A stretch of DNA of 64,000 nucleotides from Salipiger abyssi (GCF_001975705.1 NZ_CP015093.1:992001-1056000); one strand, 5' to 3'. Positions 53,039-63,625 are shown, numbered from the stretch's first letter. Notes: generated by a model from the sequence alone, not told the origin. Program-made: numbers and translations.

Positions 53039-53073
53039 AAAAAAAAGCCGCCCGCGCCAACAGCGCGAACGGC
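53039..53073 (-). terminator. Rho-independent terminator of ftsK
   Basis: On the minus strand GCCGTTCGCGC (53073-53063) pairs with GCGCGGGCGGC (53057-53047) through 11 base pairs, two of them G-U, around a 5-base loop, and is followed by eight T. It lies 29 bases after the ftsK stop. Confidence 0.88.
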
Positions 53074-53102
53074 GGGATGTCTCACGACAGTGCCAGACCG
53101 GC

Positions 53103-56100
53103 TCAGGCCTGTTCCGGCACCAGGATCTCACGCTTGCCGACATGGTTGGCCGCCGAAACGACACCCTCGTCCTCCATCTGCTCCACCAGACGCGCGGCCT
53201 TGTTATAGCCGATGCCCAGCTTGCGCTGAATATAGGAGGTCGAGCATTTGCGGTCCTTGATGACGATGGCCACCGCCTGATCGTAAAGCGCATCCTCGCC
53301 GCCGGTATTGCCGCCGGTGTTGAGCCCCAGCACCGCGTCGATATTGTCGGCCTTCTCCTCGTCCGGCCCCTGCACCACGCCCGAGACGTATTCCGGCGGA
53401 CCGAAGGCCTTGAGGTGGTTCACCACCTCCTCGACTTCCTCGTCGCTCACGAAGGGACCGTGACAGCGGGTGATCCGCGCGCCGCCGGCCATGTAGAGCA
53501 TGTCGCCCATGCCCAGAAGCTGCTCGGCGCCCATCTCGCCCAGGATGGTCCGGCTGTCGATCTTCGAGGTCACCTGGAAGGAGATCCGCGTGGGGAAGTT
53601 CGCCTTGATCGTGCCGGTGATCACGTCGACCGAGGGGCGCTGGGTGGCCATGATCAGGTGGATGCCCGAGGCCCGCGCCATCTGCGCCAGACGCTGGATA
53701 CAGGCCTCGATCTCCTTGCCGGCGACCATCATCAGGTCGGCCATCTCGTCGACGATGACGACGATATAGGGCATCTTCTTGGGTTCGAACTCTTCGGTCT
53801 CGAACACCGGTTCGCCGGTCTCGTCGTCAAAGCCCGTCTGCACCGTGCGCGAGAACATCTCGCCCTTGCCCAGCGCCTCGGCGACGCGGCCATTGTAGCC
53901 GTCGATGTTCCGCACGCCCATCTTGGACATCTTGCGGTAACGGTCTTCCATCTCGCCCACGACCCATTTCAGCGCCACAACGGCCTTTTTCGGGTCGGTC
54001 ACAACCGGCGAAAGCAGATGCGGGATGCCGTCATAAACGGAAAGTTCCAGCATCTTGGGGTCGATCATCACCAGCCGCAGATCGTCCGGCGTCAGCTTGT
54101 AGAGCAGCGACAGGATCATGGTGTTGATCGCCACCGACTTACCGGACCCGGTGGTCCCCGCGATCAGCAGGTGGGGCATCTTGGCGAGGTTGGCGACCAT
54201 TGAATCGCCACCGATATCCTTGCCCAGCGCCAGCGGCAGCTTCTGGTTGCCGTCGCCGTAATCGCGCGACGAGAGGATCTCGCGGAAGGACACCATCTCG
54301 CGGTTCTCGTTGGGCAGTTCGATCCCGATCACCGAGCGGCCCGGTACGGTCGAAACCCGCGCCGAGAGCGCCGACATCGAGCGGGCGATATCGTCGGCGA
54401 GCCCGATCACGCGCGACGCCTTGAGGCCCGGCGCCGGTTCCAGCTCGTACATGGTGACGACCGGGCCGGGGCGGACCGAGACGATCTCGCCTTTGACGCC
54501 GTAATCGTCGAGCACGGTTTCCAGCATCCGCGCATTCTCTTCCAGCGCCTCGTCCGAGAGGTGGTGCCGCTCGATCATGTCGGGGCTGGCCAGCAGGCTC
54601 AGCGGCGGCAGATCGTATTCGCTGTGGCTGTCGTCAAAGCCCAGCTGCGGCTGCGCCTCGGCCTGCGCGCGGCGCGAGGGCTGCACCGGCTTGCGCTGCG
54701 GCTGCTGTACCACCTTTTTCGGCTGCGCGACCGGGATCGGCGCACGCTCGGCTTCCGGCGGCATGGCGGGGATGTAATCATCCTCGTCACCGTAATCGTC
54801 GCCATAATCGTCAAAATCGCGGTAATCGGCGAAATCGTCCTGATCGTCGGTCAGCGCCTCCCCGGGCGCTTCGTACGGTGCCGGCGGCTCGGCGGGTTGC
54901 GGAGCGGCCACACGGGCGGGCGCCGGCTGCGGCGCGGCGGCCTCGGGTGCCGCGACAGCCTCGGCTGCTGCCTCGGGAGCGCCTTCCTCCGGCATGATCT
55001 CGGGTGCGGGCGCGGTCACGCGCGGCGGCGCCGAGAGCGGCGGCTCGGGCGGCAGCGCGTGGGTCTGCGGCGCATGCGCGGCGCTCACCGGCGGCTCGCG
55101 GCGGGTCGCCGGCGCGGCCTGATAGATCAGCGGCGCGGGGCCGCGGCCACGGCCCTTGGTCAGCGGCTTGCTGGGGTCGGGGATGAATTCGGGTTCCGGC
55201 GCCGGCTCGTTGCGGCGGGCGCGGATGACATCGGCGATCTTGGCGCGGATGCGGTCCTCGCCCGGCTCGTCGACATCGTGATCCAGCACATCGGTCTCGA
55301 CCAGCTCCGGCTCGGGCAGCGGGTCGGCGCGCTTGATCAGCGCCGGAACCCGCGCGAGCAGGCCGGTCTTGCGCGGCTCCGGCGCCGGGGCGGGCGCAGG
55401 CACCGGGGCGGGAGCCGGGGCGTGGGCGACAGTGGGTTCGACCCAGTCGACGCTGTCCTCGAAGGCGGCGGGCGCAGGGTCATAGGCCGGCTCGGGCGCG
55501 GGGCGGTGCACCGGCACCGGACGATGATGCTCGGGCGCAGCGGGGGCCGGGGCGCGGCGCACCAGGCCCGGTGCCGGCACCGCCTCCTGCGCGGCGGCCC
55601 AGGCGGCGGCCTCGGCCTGTTCCTGACGGCGGCGCTCGCGGCGGTCGGCCTGGGCGGCCTGCATGCGCTGCGCGGCCACCACCGAGGCGCTGGCACCACG
55701 GCCCAGCAGGTTCAGCAGCGTGGCATAGACCATGACCACACCAACCACGAGGAAACGCGCAATGGCGTTCAGCTCGACCCGGGTGAAGCCCAGCACAAAG
55801 GCGCCCATGGCGACGATGCCGACGCCCAGCACCATCATCACCAGCTTGAGCCCGAGCCCGGCGCCCAGCGGCAGGATGCCCAGCACCGAGCCCATCATCA
55901 TGTCGCCGAAGAGACCGCCGAGACCGAAGCTGTGGGTCCACTCCGCGCCCACCGGCTGGCCGGCGGCATATATCGCCGAGAGCGCGATCCAGATCGGGGC
56001 AAAGACGACCCGCGAGAGCGCACGCTCTTCGCCGCGGTGGAGAGCGAGGCGAGCCCCCCAGACCAGCAGCACGAGCGCGAGCCCCCAGCTTCCCCAGCCG

Positions 56101-56339
56101 ACGATCATGAAGAGCGGCGCGGCGATGGAGGCGCCGATCCGGCCCATCCAGTTCTGCACCGGCGCATCGGTGGCCGAGAGCCAGGAGGGATCGTCGGGCG
56201 TATAGGATCCGATCATCGCGGCAGCCATCAGCCCCAGCGCCACCAGCGCCAGCCCGGCCAGCTCCTTGCCGCGCTTCTCGATCGCGGCCTGCATGTTGCT
56301 GTCGAATAGGGGGTCACGCCCCCGCGCCTGGTATGCCAT
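53103..56339 (-). CDS. ftsK: DNA translocase FtsK
   Basis: A 1078-residue septal DNA pump that clears chromosomes and activates XerCD at dif. Four to five membrane helices occupy residues ~25-195. A long Pro/Ala-rich acidic linker (about 200-560) follows. The motor has Walker [21 protein letters not shown] near residue 730 and Walker [21 protein letters not shown], then [20 protein letters not shown]. The C-terminal gamma winged helix ([20 protein letters not shown]) reads KOPS. The ATG at 56339 has GAGGCGAG 7 bases upstream. It starts 19 bp after the aminotransferase. Confidence 0.97.
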   Translation of the reverse strand: MAYQARGRDPLFDSNMQAAIEKRGKELAGLALVALGLMAAAMIGSYTPDDPSWLSATDAPVQNWMGRIGASIAAPLFMIVGWGSWGLALVLLVWGARLALHRGEERALSRVVFAPIWIALSAIYAAGQPVGAEWTHSFGLGGLFGDMMMGSVLGILPLGAGLGLKLVMMVLGVGIVAMGAFVLGFTRVELNAIARFLVVGVVMVYATLLNLLGRGASASVVAAQRMQAAQADRRERRRQEQAEAAAWAAAQEAVPAPGLVRRAPAPAAPEHHRPVPVHRPAPEPAYDPAPAAFEDSVDWVEPTVAHAPAPAPVPAPAPAPEPRKTGLLARVPALIKRADPLPEPELVETDVLDHDVDEPGEDRIRAKIADVIRARRNEPAPEPEFIPDPSKPLTKGRGRGPAPLIYQAAPATRREPPVSAAHAPQTHALPPEPPLSAPPRVTAPAPEIMPEEGAPEAAAEAVAAPEAAAPQPAPARVAAPQPAEPPAPYEAPGEALTDDQDDFADYRDFDDYGDDYGDEDDYIPAMPPEAERAPIPVAQPKKVVQQPQRKPVQPSRRAQAEAQPQLGFDDSHSEYDLPPLSLLASPDMIERHHLSDEALEENARMLETVLDDYGVKGEIVSVRPGPVVTMYELEPAPGLKASRVIGLADDIARSMSALSARVSTVPGRSVIGIELPNENREMVSFREILSSRDYGDGNQKLPLALGKDIGGDSMVANLAKMPHLLIAGTTGSGKSVAINTMILSLLYKLTPDDLRLVMIDPKMLELSVYDGIPHLLSPVVTDPKKAVVALKWVVGEMEDRYRKMSKMGVRNIDGYNGRVAEALGKGEMFSRTVQTGFDDETGEPVFETEEFEPKKMPYIVVIVDEMADLMMVAGKEIEACIQRLAQMARASGIHLIMATQRPSVDVITGTIKANFPTRISFQVTSKIDSRTILGEMGAEQLLGMGDMLYMAGGARITRCHGPFVSDEEVEEVVNHLKAFGPPEYVSGVVQGPDEEKADNIDAVLGLNTGGNTGGEDALYDQAVAIVIKDRKCSTSYIQRKLGIGYNKAARLVEQMEDEGVVSAANHVGKREILVPEQA

Positions 56340-56358
56340 CGCTCGCCTCGTCTTTTTC

Positions 56359-57540
56359 TTATTGCCCGAAGAGACAGTCACGGATCCGCGTCAGCCCCTG
56401 TTCGGTTTCGTCTTTGGGGGCCACGAGGGCCACCCTGATATATCCCTTGCCCGGATTTCCCTCGGCCGTCTCCCGCGAGAGATAGGCCCCCGGCAGCACC
56501 CGCACCCCGGTCTCCTGCCAGAGCTTCAGCGCCGCCGCCTCGCCATCCTCGACCGGCAGCCAGAGGAAAAACCCCGCCTGCGGCGGCTCATAACCCGGCA
56601 CGTTGCCGAAGATGCGGTCGGCCATGGCGAATTTCTCGGCGTAAAGCGCGCGGTTCTCGACCACATGCGCCTCGTCCGCCCAGACCTTTTCGCTGACCCG
56701 CTGGATCGGCAGCGGCAGCGGCGCGCCGGCATAGCTGCGCAGCAGCTTGATCCGCGCCAGGCTCTCCGGCCCGCCGGCGACAAAGCCCGAGCGCAGCCCG
56801 GGCAGGTTCGACCGCTTGGAGAGCGAGTGAAAGATCACCACACGCTCGGGGTCGGCGCCCATCTCGCGCGCGACCTGAAGCGCGCCGGGGGGCGGCGTGT
56901 CGCGGTGGATCTCGGAATAGCACTCATCCGCGAGGATCTGGAAATCGTGCTTTTCGGCCAGCGCGATCAGCCGTTCCCAATAATCGCGATCCGCCACCGC
57001 GCCCTGCGGATTGGCGGGCGAACAGATATAGGCCAGCGCCGCGCGGTCGAGCACCTCGGCGGGCAGCGATTCATAGTCGGGCAGATGGCCGGTCTCTTTC
57101 GTCGCGTTCACGAACACCGGCTCGGCAGTCACCGAGACGGTGGCCACCGCATAGACCTGATAAAACGGATTGGGGATCAGCACCGTCGGCTGCCTGCCGG
57201 ACTTGGTCTCGGGGCAAAGCGCCATGGCGGCGTTATAGAGCCCCTCGCGCGTGCCGTTGAGCGGCATCACCTGCGTGTCAGGATCCACCGTCACGCCATA
57301 GCGGCGCGCGATCCAACCGGAGATGGCGCTGCGCAGCTCCGGCGTGCCGTCATTGGGCGGGTATTTCGCGAATTCCGAAACATTGGCGGCCAGCACCTCC
57401 CCGACCCAGGCGGGAAAGGCATGTTTCGGCTCGCCGATCGACATATGCGTGACCGGCCCGCCCGGCGCATGCGAGTCGAGCAGCGCCCGCAAACGCGGGA
57501 ACGCATAGGGCGGCAGGTTCGAAAACCGCTCGGGAAACAT
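56359..57540 (-). CDS. Class I/II aminotransferase (probable succinyldiaminopimelate transaminase, DapC-like)
   Basis: A 393-residue fold-type I PLP aminotransferase. It shows [20 protein letters not shown], the PLP-contact region [37 protein letters not shown] and the PLP lysine in [20 protein letters not shown]. This pattern fits the DapC group (lysine and peptidoglycan precursor synthesis). A different substrate cannot be excluded because family members are hard to tell apart. It is followed closely by ftsK, which may share its transcript. Confidence 0.88.
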   Translation of the reverse strand: MFPERFSNLPPYAFPRLRALLDSHAPGGPVTHMSIGEPKHAFPAWVGEVLAANVSEFAKYPPNDGTPELRSAISGWIARRYGVTVDPDTQVMPLNGTREGLYNAAMALCPETKSGRQPTVLIPNPFYQVYAVATVSVTAEPVFVNATKETGHLPDYESLPAEVLDRAALAYICSPANPQGAVADRDYWERLIALAEKHDFQILADECYSEIHRDTPPPGALQVAREMGADPERVVIFHSLSKRSNLPGLRSGFVAGGPESLARIKLLRSYAGAPLPLPIQRVSEKVWADEAHVVENRALYAEKFAMADRIFGNVPGYEPPQAGFFLWLPVEDGEAAALKLWQETGVRVLPGAYLSRETAEGNPGKGYIRVALVAPKDETEQGLTRIRDCLFGQ

Positions 57541-57730
57541 GGCTTTGGTGCCTTTTGACTGCCTGCAATACTGCTTTATTCTCGGGATCGTTCACGCCCC
57601 GTTTTGCCGGCAGGATAAGGGAAGAGCCGGCGTTTCGTCCAGCGCTGTGGTGAGTCCGCCGGGGGATGTGGCGCGAAAGCCGCAACCCGCCCCGATTGCG
57701 GCCAAGCCCCCTTGGCCGTTGTATTTCTTG

Positions 57731-57795
57731 AGACTCCCGGAAAACGCCGGGGGCGCTGCCCCCGCCGCCCTGCGGGCGCCTCCCCCGGGATATTT
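57731..57795. repeat. GC-rich multi-hairpin intergenic element
   Basis: CGGGGGC (57748-57754) pairs with GCCCCCG (57758-57764), GCCC with GGGC (57767-57777), and an outer CCGGGGG with CCCCCGG (57782-57788), after which comes GATATTTCC. From memory, GC-rich blocks ending in CCCCGGGATATTT are common between genes in Rhodobacteraceae. It lies in the 272-bp gap between the amidase stop and the aminotransferase start, which otherwise holds no visible gene. Confidence 0.6.
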
Positions 57796-57812
57796 CCGGC
57801 CAGTGGAAACGC

Positions 57813-59147
57813 CTAGGCGAGCGCCCGCTCTGCCGCCGCGCCCAGGCGCAGCAGCCGGTCCTCCTGCATCGGCGGGCACATGATCGAGAGCCCGCAGGAG
57901 GGCACGCCGGTGGGCAGGGTCAGGGTACAGGTGCCCATGACATTGCCGACGCGGGTGTTGCGCAGGGTGAGCAGGTTTTCGGTGACGTAATACTCGCCCT
58001 GCTCCATCAGCTTGTCGATTTTCGGCGGCAGGTTCGGCGCCGTCGGGCAAAGCACCGCATCGAATCCGGCGCTGGCGGCGTAATAGACATCGCGCGCCGC
58101 CATCATCCGCTCCCAGGCGCGCAGGTAATCGGCACCGCTGAACTGCCGCCCCGCCTCGAAGCGTTCGCGGATCGGCGCGAACATGACCTCCGGATCGGCC
58201 TCGATGGTCTCGCCCCATTCGGCCCAGGCCTCGGCGGTATAGAGCACGCCCGCATCCGCCATCGGGATGCCGATCTCCGGCACGTCGAGATCGACGATCT
58301 CGGCCCCGGCGGCGGCGAGCTTGTCGAGCGCTTCGGCATGGGCGCGGGCAGGTTCCGGGCGCAGATCGTCGAGCACGATGGTGGTCAGCCGCGCGAAGCG
58401 CTTGCCCACGAGCGAGGCGCCGCGCAGATCCGGACCTTTGCGGCCCTCGAGCGCCGCAAAGGTCTGCGCTGCGTCCTCGACCGTGCGACAGAGCGGACCC
58501 ACCGTGTCGAACCCCTTGGCCAGCGGCACCACACCGTCGAGCGAAATCCGCCCGGAACTGGTTTTGAGCCCGACGAGATCGTTCCAGCAGGACGGGATGC
58601 GTACCGAGCCGCCGGTGTCCGAACCGATGGCCGCCGCTGCCAGACCGAAGGCCACCGAGGTCGCGGCGCCCGAGGAGGAGCCGCCCGCCACCGCCTCCGG
58701 GTCGTTGACCGAGGGCGGCGTCGCGGTGACCGGGTTCAGCCCCAGCCCGGAAAAGGCCAGCTCCGACATATGGGTCTTGCCCAGACAGACGAGCCCCATG
58801 GCGGTGGCGGTCTGCAAGACCGGCGCGTCCGCATCCGGCACCCGGCCCTCCAGCAGCTTGCTGCCGGCTTCGGTCGCAACGCCCGCCGTGTCGAACAGGT
58901 CCTTCCAGCTTACCGGCACCCCGTCGAGCGGCGAGCGGCGCTGACCGGCGGCGGCGCGGTCGCGCGCGGCCTCGGCCTCGGCCAGCGCGCGCTCCGGCGT
59001 CACCCGGGCATAGATTCGCGATCCCAGCGGATGCACGGCGATCTTGTCGAGGAACGCCTGCGCCAGCGCGACCGGGTCGATCTCGCCCTTGCCGATCCCC
59101 TGCCCCAGCTCGACCGCGCTCATTTCCGTCCAGTCGCTCATCTGCAT
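57813..59147 (-). CDS. Amidase signature family protein
   Basis: A 444-residue amidase. The Ser-cisSer-Lys triad is visible: Lys82 (VSWKDLFDTAG), Ser157 region (AGGSSSGAATSVAFGLAAAA) and nucleophile Ser181 in GSDTGGSVRIPSCWNDLVGL. It is not clearly GatA: no gatB or gatC is near, and the length fits a stand-alone amidase of unknown substrate. The ATG at 59147 is used; another two codons on is equally possible. It is the first gene of the ftsK strand run. Confidence 0.93.
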   Translation of the reverse strand: MQMSDWTEMSAVELGQGIGKGEIDPVALAQAFLDKIAVHPLGSRIYARVTPERALAEAEAARDRAAAGQRRSPLDGVPVSWKDLFDTAGVATEAGSKLLEGRVPDADAPVLQTATAMGLVCLGKTHMSELAFSGLGLNPVTATPPSVNDPEAVAGGSSSGAATSVAFGLAAAAIGSDTGGSVRIPSCWNDLVGLKTSSGRISLDGVVPLAKGFDTVGPLCRTVEDAAQTFAALEGRKGPDLRGASLVGKRFARLTTIVLDDLRPEPARAHAEALDKLAAAGAEIVDLDVPEIGIPMADAGVLYTAEAWAEWGETIEADPEVMFAPIRERFEAGRQFSGADYLRAWERMMAARDVYYAASAGFDAVLCPTAPNLPPKIDKLMEQGEYYVTENLLTLRNTRVGNVMGTCTLTLPTGVPSCGLSIMCPPMQEDRLLRLGAAAERALA

Positions 59148-59224
59148 CCCTTTCCTAGTCGGGCGCGACGGTAGCGGCAGCGCGGCGCATGGACAATCCC
59201 GCGAAGCAGCGCATATTTGCGGCC

Positions 59225-60442
59225 ATGGAACATGATTGCGACATCCTGATTGTGGGCGGCGGGCTGAACGGCCCGGCGCTGGCGCTGGCGGCGGCCCGGG
59301 CCGGCCTGAAAAGCATCGTCATCGACGCGTTGCCGCAGGCGGCGCGGGCGGAGGCGGATTTCGACGGGCGCGGCTATGCGCTGGCGCTGTCCTCGGTGCG
59401 GCTGCTGGCAAATCTCGGGCTCTGGCAGGCGCTGGCGCCGAATGCCCAACCGATGTGCGAAATCAAGGTCACCGACGGGCGCGTCGGCGAGGCGCAGGTG
59501 TTCCTCGGGCTGCATTTCGATTCGGCGGAGATCGAGGAAGGCCCGATGGGCCAGATGATCGAAGACCGCTATCTGCGCCGTGCCCTGATGGAGGCGATGG
59601 AGTCCGAGCCGCTGGTCGATCAGCGTGCCGGCGAGACGGTGGTGGCGCAGGAGACCACGCCCGAGAGCGTCACGGTGACGCTGGCCAGCGGCGAAACGCT
59701 GCGTGCGCGGCTGCTGGTGGGGGCCGACGGGCGGCGCAGCGGCACGGCGGCGCGCGCCGGCATCAAGCGCACCGGCTGGGGCTATGGCCAGACCGCGCTG
59801 GTCTGCGCCATCGCGCACGAGCTGCCGCATCACGGCATCGCGCATCAGTTCTTCATGCCGCCGGGGCCGCTGGCGATTCTGCCGCTGCCGGGCAACCGCA
59901 GCTCCATCGTCTGGGCCGAGCGCGACGAGCGGGCCCGTGCCATCAACGCGCTCTCGGACGCCGAGTATCTCGACGTGCTGCGCCCGCGCTTCGGCGATTT
60001 CCTGGGCGAGATCTCGCTGGCCGGAAAGCGCTTTCTCTATCCGCTGAACCTGACGCTGGCGAACAGCTTCATCGCTGACCGGTTGGCGCTGGTGGGCGAT
60101 GCCGCGCATGGCATGCACCCGATTGCCGGGCAGGGGCTGAACGCGGGCCTGCGCGACGTGGCGGCGCTGGCACATGTCATGACCCATGCCCAGCGACGCG
60201 GCGAAGACATGGCCTCGCCCATGGTGCTGGCGCGCTATCAGCAATGGCGGCGCTTCGACACCGCGTCGCTGGCGGCGGCGACCGACCTCTTCAACCGACT
60301 GTTCTCGAACGACAATCCGCTCCTGCGGTTTGGCCGCGATCTGGGCATGGCGGCGATCAACGCCGCGCCGGGCCTGCGGCGCGGCTTCATCCGCGAAGCC
60401 GCCGGCATCACCGGGGATCTGCCCGAACTCATGCGCGCCTGA
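59225..60442 (+). CDS. UbiH/COQ6-family FAD-dependent hydroxylase
   Basis: A 405-residue aromatic-ring hydroxylase of the ubiquinone-biosynthesis type. The FAD-binding motif is CDILIVGGGLNGPALALAAA, the DG motif is ARLLVGADGRRSGTAARAGI, and the second FAD motif is LALVGDAAHGMHPIAGQGLN. It probably hydroxylates a ubiquinone precursor, but UbiH, UbiF and VisC cannot be told apart by eye. The ATG at 59225 fits the short N-terminus of the family; a start 12 codons upstream is possible. It is divergent from the amidase gene. Confidence 0.93.
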   Translation: MEHDCDILIVGGGLNGPALALAAARAGLKSIVIDALPQAARAEADFDGRGYALALSSVRLLANLGLWQALAPNAQPMCEIKVTDGRVGEAQVFLGLHFDSAEIEEGPMGQMIEDRYLRRALMEAMESEPLVDQRAGETVVAQETTPESVTVTLASGETLRARLLVGADGRRSGTAARAGIKRTGWGYGQTALVCAIAHELPHHGIAHQFFMPPGPLAILPLPGNRSSIVWAERDERARAINALSDAEYLDVLRPRFGDFLGEISLAGKRFLYPLNLTLANSFIADRLALVGDAAHGMHPIAGQGLNAGLRDVAALAHVMTHAQRRGEDMASPMVLARYQQWRRFDTASLAAATDLFNRLFSNDNPLLRFGRDLGMAAINAAPGLRRGFIREAAGITGDLPELMRA

Positions 60443-60635
60443 GCCTTCCCAGCCATCGTAGCACGCTCCTGCATACCCTCTCACGGGAGGCCTGCTGTCG
60501 CGCTGCGCATCCGCATATTGAGAACATTTCAGAGAAATTCATTCAACAAAACCTCCATATCGTTGAAAATAATCCGGGCTTAGGGTCGCCTCATCGCATC
60601 AAGGGGATGCGCCAGAGACCCCAAAGGACCCCGCC

Positions 60636-61238
60636 ATGAAACCGCGTCACACCCTCACCGCCGTGCTGCTGTCTGCCGGCCTTTCCGCCACCGCCGTCGC
60701 CGCACAATCCGTCAGCGCAGAGGCCGCCAGCGCCGCCGTCGTCAAACAACCGCCGCTCGTCACTGCCGCGCTGGCCGAACTGGCGCAGCGCCAGGCCGAG
60801 GAGGACCGTATCGCGAAGAACCTCGAAACCTTCGACACGCTCGATTTCGAGGTCTTCTCGGGCCAGCAATGGGACCGCCTGCATGAAAGCCATGCCGACG
60901 ATATCCTCGTGCACTGGCCCGACGGCCGCACCGTTCGGGGCATCGACGCGCATATCGACGATCTGAAAGCCTTCTTCGTCTTTGCCCCCGATACCGTCAT
61001 CGACAAGCATCCGATCCGCATCGGCCAGGGCGAATGGACCGGCGTCGTCGGCGAGATCTCGGGCACCTTCACCGAACCGATGCCGATCGGAGACGGTCAG
61101 GTCATCGAGCCCACCGGCAAGCGCTATGCGCTGACCATGGCCACCATCGGCCACTGGACAGACGACGGCGTGATGGACGAAGAATACCTGTTCTGGGACA
61201 ACAACGCCTTTTACCGCCAGATCGGCCTGATCGACTGA
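60636..61238 (+). CDS. Secreted SnoaL-like (ester cyclase) protein
   Basis: A 200-residue exported protein. The signal (MKPRHTLTAVLLSAGLSATA) is cleaved near VAA|QSV. The mature domain has the NTF2-like/SnoaL pattern: FEVFSGQQWDRLHESHADDI, VHWPDGRTVRGIDAHIDDLK, then GQVIEPTGKRYALTMATIGHW and VMDEEYLFWDNNAFYRQIGLI. Such proteins bind or act on small molecules; the substrate is unknown. An AT-rich 190-bp region lies upstream. The LLM gene follows 139 bp later. Confidence 0.87.
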   Translation: MKPRHTLTAVLLSAGLSATAVAAQSVSAEAASAAVVKQPPLVTAALAELAQRQAEEDRIAKNLETFDTLDFEVFSGQQWDRLHESHADDILVHWPDGRTVRGIDAHIDDLKAFFVFAPDTVIDKHPIRIGQGEWTGVVGEISGTFTEPMPIGDGQVIEPTGKRYALTMATIGHWTDDGVMDEEYLFWDNNAFYRQIGLID

Positions 61239-61377
61239 TCCGGCGCGCCCGCTGGGCAGATCCGCACAGACCCTGCGCCCAGGCGAACCGCGCGGCGGCT
61301 TGCCTGGGGCATACCGGGGTTCCTATCTCCGGGACAAGGCGGCAAAGGCCGCGCAAACGGATCAAGGAACCGTCATC

Positions 61378-62397
61378 ATGAAAAATATCGGATTTCTGTC
61401 TTTCGGACACTGGTCGCCGACCCACGGCTCGCAGGTGAAAACAGCCGCCGATGTGCTGACCCAGTCCATCGAGCTGGCGGTCGCCGCCGAGGAGCTGGGC
61501 GTCGACGGCGCCTATTTCCGCGTACACCACTTCGCCCGCCAGCTCGCCTCGCCCTTCCCGCTGCTGGCGGCGGTCGGCGCGCGCACCTCGAAGATCGAGA
61601 TCGGCACCGGCGTGATCGACATGCGCTATGAAAACCCGTTTTACATGGCCGAGGACGCGGGCGCGGCGGATCTCATCGCCGGCGGGCGGTTGCAGTTGGG
61701 AATCTCGCGCGGCTCGCCCGAGCAGGTGATCGACGGCTGGAAGCACTTCGGCTACCGGCCCGACGAGGGCGAAAGCGCCGCCGACATGGCGCGGCGTCAC
61801 GCGCTGGTGTTTCTCGACCTGCTGGAGGGCGAGGGCTTTGCCGAGCCGAACCCGCGCCCGATGTTCCCCAACCCGCCGGGCAAGCTGCGGCTGGAGCCGC
61901 ATTCCGAGGGGCTGCGCAACCGCATCTGGTGGGGCGCCGGATCGAATGCCACCGCAGTCTGGGCGGCGCAGCACGGCATGCATCTGCAAAGCTCGACGCT
62001 CAAGGACGACGAGACCGGCGAGCCGTTCCACATCCAGCAGGCCGACCAGATCCGTGCCTATCGCGCCGCCTGGAAAGAGGCGGGCCATGCGCATGAGCCG
62101 CGCGTCTCGGTCAGCCGCTCGATCTTTGCGCTGACCAGTGACATGGACCGGCGCTATTTCGGGCGTGGCGGCAAGGAGAGCGATCAGGTCGGTTTCATCG
62201 ACCAGCAACGCGCGATCTTCGGGCGCGGCTATGCCGACGAGCCCGACCGGCTGATCGAGCAGCTCCGCCGCGACGAGGCCATTGCCGAGGCCGATACGCT
62301 GTTGCTCACCGTGCCGAACATGCTGGGTGTCGAGTATAACGCCCATGTGCTGGAGACGATCCTGACAGAGGTCGCACCCGCGCTCGGGTGGCGCTAA
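61378..62397 (+). CDS. LLM class flavin-dependent oxidoreductase
   Basis: A 339-residue luciferase-like monooxygenase. Family segments are KNIGFLSFGHWSPTHGSQVK, LGVDGAYFRVHHFARQLASP, KIEIGTGVIDMRYENPFYMA and AGGRLQLGISRGSPEQVIDG. It uses reduced FMN; the substrate is unknown. AAGGA lies about 9 bases before the ATG at 61378. It may pair with the SnoaL-like gene, since cyclase/LLM pairs occur in pathways for small molecules, but the 139-bp gap argues for separate control. Confidence 0.93.
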   Translation: MKNIGFLSFGHWSPTHGSQVKTAADVLTQSIELAVAAEELGVDGAYFRVHHFARQLASPFPLLAAVGARTSKIEIGTGVIDMRYENPFYMAEDAGAADLIAGGRLQLGISRGSPEQVIDGWKHFGYRPDEGESAADMARRHALVFLDLLEGEGFAEPNPRPMFPNPPGKLRLEPHSEGLRNRIWWGAGSNATAVWAAQHGMHLQSSTLKDDETGEPFHIQQADQIRAYRAAWKEAGHAHEPRVSVSRSIFALTSDMDRRYFGRGGKESDQVGFIDQQRAIFGRGYADEPDRLIEQLRRDEAIAEADTLLLTVPNMLGVEYNAHVLETILTEVAPALGWR

Positions 62398-62409
62398 GCC
62401 CCCTCCTTC

Positions 62410-62435
62410 CCTCCCCCGGACAAGCCCGGGGGAGG
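62410..62435. other. GC-rich stem-loop after the LLM gene
   Basis: CCTCCCCCGG, a 6-base loop and CCGGGGGAGG form a perfect 10-bp stem 12 bases after the stop. It has no T-run. Similar CCCCCGG...CCGGGGG hairpins are frequent between genes in alphaproteobacteria. Confidence 0.65.
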
Positions 62436-62570
62436 CACCGCTTTGCACTGCCGGATTGCGAAAAGACCCCGGCCGACCGCCGAATTGGTCAAATTTTCGC
62501 CTTAGTCATCCCTTAATGATGCCCGCAGCCAAAAGGTGGGGGCCATTTGTGCTGTTCTAAGGAGCGAACC

Positions 62571-62945
62571 ATGCTGCGCAAGACCGGTCTGCTTGCCCTC
62601 ACCTTGGGCGTTCTCGCCGCCCCGCTGCACGCCAGCGAGCATTATGTGCTACTGATGGGCGACGGCTATTTCCCCGATTACGTCTACCCGGTCGTCGGCG
62701 ACACGATCCGCTTCGTGAACCAGTCCGATGTGACCATGTCCGCCACCGCCAGCGACGAAAGCTGGGACACCGGCCCGATGGCCCCGGGCGACGTGGTGAT
62801 CCTGGAGGTGGTCGACGGCATGGTGCAGACCTTTGGCGACAGCGTGAACGGCGACAATCTCGCCGCCGGCGTCATTGATTATGTGAACGCGGCGCCGCTC
62901 GAACTGGAGCGCAATTACGAGCGCAACCACGTCGAAGGCAACTGA
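62571..62945 (+). CDS. Small secreted cupredoxin-like protein
   Basis: A 124-residue protein with a signal peptide (MLRKTGLLALTLGVLAAPLHA) and a small beta-rich domain: VLLMGDGYFPDYVYPVVGDT, IRFVNQSDVTMSATASDESW, DTGPMAPGDVVILEVVDGMV. The PxVGDTIRFVN stretch is the hallmark of the cupredoxin fold, but the usual copper ligands (a Cys/His/Met cluster at the C-terminus) are not evident. GGAG lies about 7 bases before the ATG at 62571. Confidence 0.8.
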   Translation: MLRKTGLLALTLGVLAAPLHASEHYVLLMGDGYFPDYVYPVVGDTIRFVNQSDVTMSATASDESWDTGPMAPGDVVILEVVDGMVQTFGDSVNGDNLAAGVIDYVNAAPLELERNYERNHVEGN

Positions 62946-62952
62946 CCCGCCG

Positions 62953-63612
62953 TCAGAGCGGCGCGACAAGCTGCGCGCCGCTGGCCCGGCTGGCATTGAC
63001 CTCCGGCCCGACCCGGTGACAGCGCAGAGCGCCCTCCGGCGCGGCCCGCATCAGCACGGCGGCGCCATGGCCGCGCTCGCCGAGCCAGAGCGGCCAGTCC
63101 TGCGCCCCCAATAGCACCGGAACCCGGTGATGGATCTCGCGCATCCTGCCCTCGGCAGCGGCGGTGACGATGGCGCAGCTGCGGATCGTCTCGCCCTCGC
63201 GCTGCCAGTCCTGCCAGACCCCGGCAAAGGCCAGAGCGCCGTCGCCTGCGGGCCGGATATACCAGGGCTGCCGCGTGCCGTCGGCGTCCGTCGTCCATTC
63301 GTAAAAGCCGCTCATCGGGATGAGACAACGCCGCTTGCGGCAGGCCTCGCGAAAGGCGGGCTTCTCCGCCAGGCTCTCGGCGCGGGCGTTGAAGAGCAGC
63401 GGGCCGTCACCCGGGCTCTTGTACCAGTGCGGCAGGAACCCCCAGCGCATCGGAGACAACCTGCGCACCCCGCCTTCGCTGCGCACCGTGTGCACCGGCA
63501 TGGTCGGGCAGATATTGTAATTCGGCGTCTCCGGCAGGTCGTTGTCGGGCAGCGCCTCGAACAGCGCCGCTATGGTATCCTGCGGGATCGAGACCGCGTA
63601 GCGTCCGCACAT
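62953..63612 (-). CDS. yedK: SRAP domain protein (YedK/HMCES family)
   Basis: A 219-residue protein that forms a stable thiazolidine crosslink to abasic sites in single-stranded DNA. The catalytic residues are all visible: Cys2 after the initiator Met (MCGRYA), Asn75 (FNARAES), Glu105 (SGFYEW) and a His at about 161 (IHHRVPV). The length is typical. It is convergent with the cupredoxin-like gene, 7 bp apart, and lies downstream of the partial crotonase gene on its strand. Confidence 0.96.
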   Translation of the reverse strand: MCGRYAVSIPQDTIAALFEALPDNDLPETPNYNICPTMPVHTVRSEGGVRRLSPMRWGFLPHWYKSPGDGPLLFNARAESLAEKPAFREACRKRRCLIPMSGFYEWTTDADGTRQPWYIRPAGDGALAFAGVWQDWQREGETIRSCAIVTAAAEGRMREIHHRVPVLLGAQDWPLWLGERGHGAAVLMRAAPEGALRCHRVGPEVNASRASGAQLVAPL

Positions 63613-63625
63613 CGGCGCTCGGGGC

